NCBI GenBank assembly: GCA_018970845.1
Contig: JAGWVO010000201.1
Coordinates: forward strand, 1-6,597
DNA from: Planctomycetota bacterium
GTDB lineage: Bacteria; Planctomycetota; Planctomycetia; Gemmatales; Gemmataceae
Direction of reading: 5' to 3'
Length of the DNA stretch: 6,597 bases
Part shown: positions 1 through 4,368 of the stretch, piece by piece
Numbering within the stretch: the stretch's first letter is position 1
Layout: each line of letters begins with the position of its first letter
The notes under the pieces: model-generated
What the model saw: only the letters and a program-made list of their open reading frames with translations
Databases searched by the model: none
Told to the model about the DNA's origin: nothing
Position numbers and translations under genes: made by a program

Positions 1-1667
1 AGGTAGTACCAGCACGACCCGGCCCACTGCGGCATGGTGTTCAACTCGCGGCGATACCTTCGTCCGCCCCGCTCCACCGCGGCCCATTCGGTCGCCTTGC
101 CCAACGGGGGTTCGGGCCGGCCCGACGGCTTGAAGTCGGCGAGGTCCGGCAACCGCAGCGGCAGTTCGGAATCATCAACGGGTTCGATGCGGCCCGTGGG
201 CTTGCCGGCGGCGTCGATCTCATGCAAAAGGGGAAACGGCTCGCCCCAATATCGTTGCCGGCTGAAAAGCCAGTCGCGCAGCTTGTAATTGACCTTGAGT
301 GATCCGCGGCCCTGTTCCGACAGCCAGGCCGTCATGCGCGCCTTGGCCTCGGCGGTGCCCAGTCCGCTCAGGAATCCGGAAGCGGTGGCCTGGCCCGATT
401 CGGTGTAGGCGGCGGTGAGGTTCCCTAGGGTGCTGCCGGTTTTGTCGAGCCAAGCCTGCGACGGTTCCACCACCACCTTCACGGGCAGGTTGAATTGCCT
501 CGCGAAGGCAAAGTCGCGTTCGTCGTGCGCCGGCACGGCCATGATGGCGCCTGTTCCATACCCGGCAAGCACATAATCGGCGATCCAGACAGGCACCAAT
601 TCGCCGTTGGCCGGGTTGCGGGCCATCGACCCGGTCCAGACACCCGTCTTAACCTTGGCCATTTCCGTGCGTTCGAAGTCGCTCTTGCGGGACGCCTGGT
701 CGCGGTAGGCTTCCACGGCGGCCGATTGGGCCTTGGTGGTGAGCCTGGGAACCAGCGGATGTTCCGGCGCCAAAACCATGTATGTGGCGCCAAACAGCGT
801 GTCGGGCCGCGTTGTGAACACGCGCACGGCCGACTCGGTTCCATCGGGCGCGATGGCGGCGAAGTCCACCTCGGCACCCTCGCTTCGGCCGATCCAGTTG
901 CGCTGCATGTCGCGGATCGACTCGGGCCAATCAACCAGCGTCAGGTCCTCGATGAGCCTGTCGGCGTAATCCGTGATCCGCAACATCCACTGCTTGAGGG
1001 GCAGACGCACCACGGGATGGTTGCCACGCTCGGAACGCCCGTCGATCACCTCCTCGTTGGCCAGCACGGTTCCCAACGCCGAGCACCAGTTCACCGGCAC
1101 CTCGGCCTGGTAGGCAAGGCGCTTGCCGTCCCGGTACGCGCGGATGGCATCCTCGCCCCCGGCGGCCACCTCGGAGGGGATGGGGAGTTCGGATATCGGC
1201 CTGCCCTTTCGGGCGCCCGCGTCGAACCAGGTGTCGTGCAGCAGCAGGAAGATGAACTGGGTCCAACGGTAATAATTGGGATCGGTGGTGTCCACCTCAC
1301 GGTCCCAGTCGTAACTGAAGCCGAGCATCTGGATTTGCCGGCGGAAGTTGTTGATGTTCTTCTCGGTGGTCTCGCGCGGGTGGGTGCCCGTTTCAATGGC
1401 GTATTGCTCCGCGGGCAGGCCGAAGGCGTCCCAACCCATGGGGTGCAGCACGCAATGGCCGCGCATGCGCTTGTAGCGGGCCAGGATGTCGGTGGCCGTG
1501 TAGCCCTCGGGATGGCCGACATGCAGGCCGGCGCCGGAGGGATACGGGAACATGTCGAGGATGTAGTATTTGGGCTTGGAGGGATCGGCCTCGACCCGGA
1601 ATGTCTTGTTGCTTACCCAATAGTTCTGCCACCTGGGTTCGATCGCGGCGGGATGATAGCTCGGCAT
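1..1667 (-). CDS. leuS: Leucyl-tRNA synthetase, N-terminal 555 codons (3' end outside window)
   Basis: Class I aminoacyl-tRNA synthetase that charges tRNA-Leu with leucine in the cytoplasm. The frame stays open from the ATG at 1667 to the window edge. Seen in order: N-terminus MPSYHPAAIEPRWQ; ATP-binding HIGH-type motif HVGH at residues 49-52 inside PYPSGAGLHVGHPEGYTATD; HPMGWDAFGLPAEQYA at about 75-90; PVNWCSALGTVLANEEV at about 191-207; the CP1 editing domain with TTRPDTLFGA (about 285-294) and GTGAIMAVPAHDERDFAFA (about 371-389), whose D382/D385 belong to the conserved editing-site motif; the return to the catalytic core DWLFSRQRYWGEP (about 465-477); and NTMPQWAGSCWYY at the edge. The KMSKS loop and anticodon-binding domain lie beyond the edge; family members are usually about 800-900 residues. 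The start was chosen because it gives the standard MPSYxPAxIE N-terminus. No Shine-Dalgarno sequence is visible, and no other in-frame ATG lies nearby upstream. It is transcribed divergently from the haloperoxidase gene. Confidence 0.97.
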   Translation of the reverse strand, partial: MPSYHPAAIEPRWQNYWVSNKTFRVEADPSKPKYYILDMFPYPSGAGLHVGHPEGYTATDILARYKRMRGHCVLHPMGWDAFGLPAEQYAIETGTHPRETTEKNINNFRRQIQMLGFSYDWDREVDTTDPNYYRWTQFIFLLLHDTWFDAGARKGRPISELPIPSEVAAGGEDAIRAYRDGKRLAYQAEVPVNWCSALGTVLANEEVIDGRSERGNHPVVRLPLKQWMLRITDYADRLIEDLTLVDWPESIRDMQRNWIGRSEGAEVDFAAIAPDGTESAVRVFTTRPDTLFGATYMVLAPEHPLVPRLTTKAQSAAVEAYRDQASRKSDFERTEMAKVKTGVWTGSMARNPANGELVPVWIADYVLAGYGTGAIMAVPAHDERDFAFARQFNLPVKVVVEPSQAWLDKTGSTLGNLTAAYTESGQATASGFLSGLGTAEAKARMTAWLSEQGRGSLKVNYKLRDWLFSRQRYWGEPFPLLHEIDAAGKPTGRIEPVDDSELPLRLPDLADFKPSGRPEPPLGKATEWAAVERGGRRYRRELNTMPQWAGSCWYY

Positions 1668-1698
1668 GGCATATCCATCGTATTCTTGGACTCGCAAG

Positions 1699-1717
1699 TC
1701 CCGGCGTTGGCCGGGGA
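1699..1717 (-). promoter_or_regulatory. Hairpin at the predicted 5' end of the leuS leader
   Basis: The + strand arms 1700-1705 (CCCGGC) and 1710-1715 (GCCGGG) are perfectly complementary around the 4-base loop GTTG, with a possible additional G-U pair at 1699/1716. If transcription starts near 1720 from the TGATATACT element, this stem would sit within a few bases of the mRNA 5' end. Such a position could stabilise the transcript or affect initiation, but that is inference. No T-box features (specifier loop, T-box sequence or terminator) are seen. Confidence 0.3.
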
Positions 1718-1726
1718 TAGGCGAAA

Positions 1727-1735
1727 GTATATCAG
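1727..1735 (-). promoter_or_regulatory. Candidate extended -10 promoter for leuS
   Basis: On the minus strand the sequence reads TGATATACT, which fits the extended -10 form TGn-TATAAT with one mismatch in the hexamer. No good -35 hexamer lies 16-18 bases upstream, where GC-rich sequence such as GGGTGA is found; extended -10 promoters tolerate this. The predicted start near 1720 would give a leader of about 53 bases before the leuS ATG at 1667. It is the only convincing AT-rich hexamer in the leader. Confidence 0.4.
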
Positions 1736-1967
1736 GTTGCCGCTGCCATCACCCCGGTCCGGAACAAAGTCCAGGAATCACCTGACGGGTTCCGGCAAGG
1801 GGGGCCGGCCCGCCATGAGTTGGCATCGGCTTGACCGGCAAACCTGGAATAAACAGCCCATGTTGACCAAACCAGTGGCTAAATGGTCGGATACCGCTTT
1901 TTTCACAAGCATGCCCGACCTTCATCAGCCATGGTTTTCCAGCCATCCCTGCAGCACGGGCAGCGCC

Positions 1968-4013
1968 ATGAAGTTCCAAGCCATTCCATCGATTGAATCG
2001 CTCGAAAGCCGTTGGTTGCCCAGTTCGAACCTCAACGCCTTCGCGCAGTTCAAGTCAACCGACTTTCCCGGTGCGGAATCGATTTCGGTACGGGTTGCCG
2101 CCAACGATTTCCATTCCCCTGAACGGACTCCCATTGTCGGGTTCATTCTCAGGTCGACCGCGGACGGATCCATTCGGGCGACATCCGCCGCCAACGGGTC
2201 GACCCAAACCATTTCCGCCAAGGCCGGCTTGCCGGGCACCGAACGCGGAGGATTGACGGCAAGCATCCTGAGGACCCAGGCATACTCCCTGAAACTCCCC
2301 GAAAACTCCGTGGGCGCCAACTGGACCTTGCAAGCCTTCCTGGCCGGTGATGCCAACGCCGACTTCAGGGTCGACGCGACGGACCTCAGGGTCATTTCCA
2401 GCAGGATGGGCAAATCGTTTGGACAACCGGGTTACTCTCCGGAAGCGGATGTGAACGCCGATGGAATCATTTCCGCATCCGATGCGCGCATGGCGCGGTC
2501 GAACTTGGGCGTGTCGACAACCATTCGCCCCCTTCACCTGTCCGCAAGGCTTTCATCGGCCATCGACCCGGACCAAAACGGGGTGGTGGAGCGAAGGCAA
2601 GCCACGGTGGTATGCTCGGCGGTCGCCGGTGCCAGCCTTTCGGTGTCGATGGAGGGCCAACGGACCCGGGGGTTCAGGGTGGGCAATTCCGGGCTGGTAT
2701 CCTTCGCCGCCACGCTACCGGTGGGAATCTCGATCTGCCGCGTCTTGGCAACCGGGCCGTTCGGCCAGCGGACCTCCGCCCGCCACGAGATCACGGTGGG
2801 AGACGCCATTCTTGGCTGGAACCGGACGCATCTCAACACGATCAAGGATTACCGTCACGAAAAGCTCATCGGAGCGGGCAGGAATGTCCTTACCCCCCCT
2901 CCGCTGGCGGCCCGAAACCTGGCCATGATGCACCTGGCCATGGCCGATGCCGTGAAGGAAGCGGAATCCGCCGCGGCCTCGCGGGGACTCGCGAACCCGC
3001 TGGTCATGTCGAAGGTTGCCGCCGCGGCGGCGGCCAGGGATGTCATGGGAGCGCTCTACCCGGGCGCGGTGGCCGGCCAACGGTTCAACTCGACCTTCAC
3101 CGAATGTCTTTTGGGAGTCACGCCGGGGAGAATCCGGTCGGAAGCCGTGGCGATAGGAAAAGCCGCGGCGGCGCGGGTGTTGCTCGACCGCGCCAATGAC
3201 GGCTCATTCGTTTTGGCGACCAGCCCGACCGGGGGCCAGCCTGGCGAGTGGGTTCCAACTCCCTCCGGTTTCAAAGCCGCCCTGTTGCCCCAGTGGCCTT
3301 CCGTCACACCCTTCCTGCTCGCCTCGGCCGACGATGTGCTGCCTCCGCCTCCTCCCGCGCTTGACAGCACCGACTATGCCATCGCCTTCAATCAGGTGAG
3401 GAGCTTGGGATCCAAGACGGATTCCTCCCGCACGGCGGACCAGACGGCCATCGCCCTGTTCTGGGCCGATGGCGGGGGAACCTTCACGCCTCCCGGACAT
3501 TGGAATCAGATCGCCGCCGACATTGCCTCCTCCCAAGGAAGCAACCTGGCGCGAAACGCGAAACTTTTCGCCGCGCTGAACACCGCCCTGGCCGATGCCG
3601 GCATCGCCTGCTGGAAGGCCAAATACCTGTATTCCATGTGGAGGCCCGTCACGGCCATCAACCGGGCATCCGAGGATGGCAATGATTCGACTGAGGAAGA
3701 CAGCGCCTGGAGGCCGTTGATCGAGACCCCGCCTTTCCCCACCTACACATCAGGGCACAGCACATTCAGCGGGGCGGCGGCGACGGTGCTGGCCGGATTC
3801 TTTGGCGATGACACCCCTTTCACGGCAAGGGCGGATGTCCCGGCAGGACAGGTCGCCACGATCGCCGACAGGACATTCGCCGGATTCTCCGAGGCCGCCA
3901 CCGAGGCAAGCTGGAGCCGGGTGTTCGGTGGCATCCATTTCCTTTTCGACGGCGAGGCGGGGTTGGATTCAGGACGCCTCATCGGCGAACTGGCCCTGCA
4001 AACTTTCTCCTGA
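1968..4013 (+). CDS. Vanadium-dependent haloperoxidase-like protein with dockerin/Ig-like N-terminal extension
   Basis: Predicted 681-residue PAP2-superfamily vanadate enzyme. The family oxidises halides with H2O2 to hypohalous acid species; related members are acid phosphatases. Layout: residues 1-20 hold ESLESRWLP, resembling the planctomycete LEPR-XLL motif; about 22-125 is an unassigned, probably beta-rich segment; 126-181 is a dockerin-like pair; about 188-277 is Ig-like; about 280-681 is the catalytic domain. All three vanadate-site motifs are present. They are K552-x6-R559-P (in WKAKYLYSMWRP), F590-P-T-Y-T-S595-G596-H597, and S650-R651-x5-H657. By known Curvularia chloroperoxidase numbering these match W350, K353, R360, F397, S402-H404, R490 and H496. 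Upstream family-typical segments include a proline run (459-463) and SRTADQTAIALFWADG (487-502). ATG 1968 was chosen because it places the LESR motif close to the N-terminus. In-frame ATGs at 1911 and 1860 are alternatives, and none of the three has a clear ribosome binding site. No classical signal peptide is visible. The substrate is unknown. Confidence 0.9.
   Translation: MKFQAIPSIESLESRWLPSSNLNAFAQFKSTDFPGAESISVRVAANDFHSPERTPIVGFILRSTADGSIRATSAANGSTQTISAKAGLPGTERGGLTASILRTQAYSLKLPENSVGANWTLQAFLAGDANADFRVDATDLRVISSRMGKSFGQPGYSPEADVNADGIISASDARMARSNLGVSTTIRPLHLSARLSSAIDPDQNGVVERRQATVVCSAVAGASLSVSMEGQRTRGFRVGNSGLVSFAATLPVGISICRVLATGPFGQRTSARHEITVGDAILGWNRTHLNTIKDYRHEKLIGAGRNVLTPPPLAARNLAMMHLAMADAVKEAESAAASRGLANPLVMSKVAAAAAARDVMGALYPGAVAGQRFNSTFTECLLGVTPGRIRSEAVAIGKAAAARVLLDRANDGSFVLATSPTGGQPGEWVPTPSGFKAALLPQWPSVTPFLLASADDVLPPPPPALDSTDYAIAFNQVRSLGSKTDSSRTADQTAIALFWADGGGTFTPPGHWNQIAADIASSQGSNLARNAKLFAALNTALADAGIACWKAKYLYSMWRPVTAINRASEDGNDSTEEDSAWRPLIETPPFPTYTSGHSTFSGAAATVLAGFFGDDTPFTARADVPAGQVATIADRTFAGFSEAATEASWSRVFGGIHFLFDGEAGLDSGRLIGELALQTFS
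2343..2510 (+). other. Dockerin-like paired calcium-binding loops (within the haloperoxidase CDS)
   Basis: Residues 126-181 contain two EF-hand-like loops separated by a short helix region. Loop 1 is DANADFRVDATD, with D128, N130, D132, D136 and D139. Loop 2 is DVNADGIISASD, with D161, N163, D165, S169 and D172. The spacing and the following NLG match dockerin type I repeats. In cellulosomes dockerins bind cohesins. In planctomycetes such pairs occur in many surface or exported proteins without cellulosomes, so here they more likely act as a calcium-stabilised structural or attachment module (inference). Confidence 0.8.
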
Positions 4014-4062
4014 AAGGCAGTTCTTGGAACCGGCCACGCGACATGGCGCCGGAAACCGGGCA

Positions 4063-4074
4063 ATGAGATCTCAT
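4063..4074. promoter_or_regulatory. Perfect 12-bp palindrome ATGAGATCTCAT, possible operator
   Basis: ATGAGATCTCAT equals its own reverse complement. It lies about 50 bases after the haloperoxidase stop and about 295 bases before the next start. It has the same outer form, ATGA-N4-TCAT, as the site at 4326-4337 next to the promoter of the downstream gene. The regulator is unknown; a homodimeric DNA-binding protein is the simplest reading. Confidence 0.35.
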
Positions 4075-4196
4075 CCGGTGACGAGTTTCATCACAGAACC
4101 CGGTAGCGAACTTTCCAATTATGCCAAAGGCCTGATTGGCTGGCCGTGCCTCGGGGCCGAACATCCCCAAAACCCCACATGAAGCGCGCCGGCGGC

Positions 4197-4211
4197 AACC
4201 GCAGCGGTTTT
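4197..4211 (+). terminator. Weak hairpin followed by short T run, doubtful terminator
   Basis: AACCGC-A-GCGGTT is a perfect inverted repeat; allowing a 3-base loop, it gives a 5-bp stem, AACCG-CAG-CGGTT. Only TT follows before TGAAACC, far short of a typical U tract. GGTT can also pair with the following AACC, so alternative folds compete. It is 184 bases past the haloperoxidase stop. It is listed only because it is the best stem-plus-T candidate in the gap. Confidence 0.15.
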
Positions 4212-4295
4212 GAAACCCCGGCCCAACGGGAACAGATCCGCCTCAGTCGGCTCCCCTCAGGGAAAATGCCGTTTTTCGCGAACCCCGGCGCCGCA

Positions 4296-4324
4296 TTGCC
4301 CGAATAAGGAATTGCGGTTATTTT
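4296..4324 (+). promoter_or_regulatory. Candidate sigma70-like promoter of the PSCyt1/DUF1549 gene
   Basis: TTGCCC (4296-4301) and TATTTT (4319-4324) are separated by exactly 17 bases, and each matches the consensus hexamer at four of six positions. The predicted start is near 4331, giving a leader of about 38 bases to the ATG at 4369. The local sequence (4301-4345) is clearly more AT-rich than its surroundings, which supports a promoter. Confidence 0.4.
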
Positions 4325-4339
4325 GATGAATCTTCATCA
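4324..4339. promoter_or_regulatory. Inverted repeat TGATGAA-TC-TTCATCA over the predicted transcription start
   Basis: Two 7-base arms (4324-4330 and 4333-4339) are exact reverse complements around a 2-base centre. The site starts at the last base of the -10 candidate and covers the predicted +1, which is the classical position of a repressor operator. As RNA, the same arms could form only a shortened hairpin, because a 2-base loop is too tight. The core ATGAATCTTCAT shares ATGA-N4-TCAT with 4063-4074. Confidence 0.4.
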
Positions 4340-4355
4340 TTCGCTCCCGCGTTCC

Positions 4356-4361
4356 GAGGAG
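4356..4361 (+). promoter_or_regulatory. Shine-Dalgarno GAGGAG deciding the start at 4369
   Basis: GAGGAG lies 7 bases before the ATG at 4369-4371, which is ideal spacing. It fixes the start of the PSCyt1/DUF1549 protein. The other two genes in the window show no comparable sequence before their starts. Confidence 0.8.
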
Positions 4362-4368
4362 CCTCGCG

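Larger units (their letters stand above)
1668..1967. other. Divergent intergenic region between leuS and the haloperoxidase gene
   Basis: These 300 bases separate two divergent genes. The left part holds the leuS leader and its -10 candidate. On the plus strand there are two related short elements: TTGACC-GGC-AAACC at 1831-1844 and TTGACC-AAACC at 1863-1873. Each TTGACC resembles a -35 box. The only -10-like hexamers after them are poorly spaced: GATACC at 1890-1895 is 21 bases after the second TTGACC. The plus-strand promoter is therefore unresolved. GACCA (1865-1869) and TGGTC (1884-1888) form a loose inverted repeat. ATGs at 1860 and 1911 are in frame with the haloperoxidase and could extend it by 36 or 19 residues. 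No RNA gene or terminator is seen. Confidence 0.5.
4014..4368. other. Intergenic region upstream of the PSCyt1/DUF1549 gene
   Basis: These 355 bases lie between two same-direction genes. No protein-coding frame with family resemblance is seen on either strand. The contents are a perfect 12-bp palindrome at 4063-4074, a weak hairpin at 4197-4209, a promoter candidate at 4296-4324 with an overlapping inverted repeat at 4324-4339, and a ribosome binding site at 4356-4361. No strong rho-independent terminator follows the haloperoxidase stop codon, so termination may be factor-dependent or readthrough may occur. Confidence 0.55.

Noticed and set aside
1668..1735. T-box or leucine attenuator in the leuS leader.
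   Set aside because: The predicted leader is only about 53 bases, with no T-box consensus, no leucine codon run and no terminator stem with a T tract.
495..1967. An open plus-strand frame running antisense to leuS and continuing in frame into the haloperoxidase, giving a nominal 1172-residue protein.
   Set aside because: The first part overlaps the unmistakable leuS coding sequence on the other strand and shows no family resemblance. Stop-free antisense frames are common opposite high-GC genes. The haloperoxidase reading makes sense only from about 1968.
4020..4030. Small hairpin GTTC-TTG-GAAC just after the haloperoxidase stop as a terminator.
   Set aside because: It has only a 4-bp stem and no following T run.
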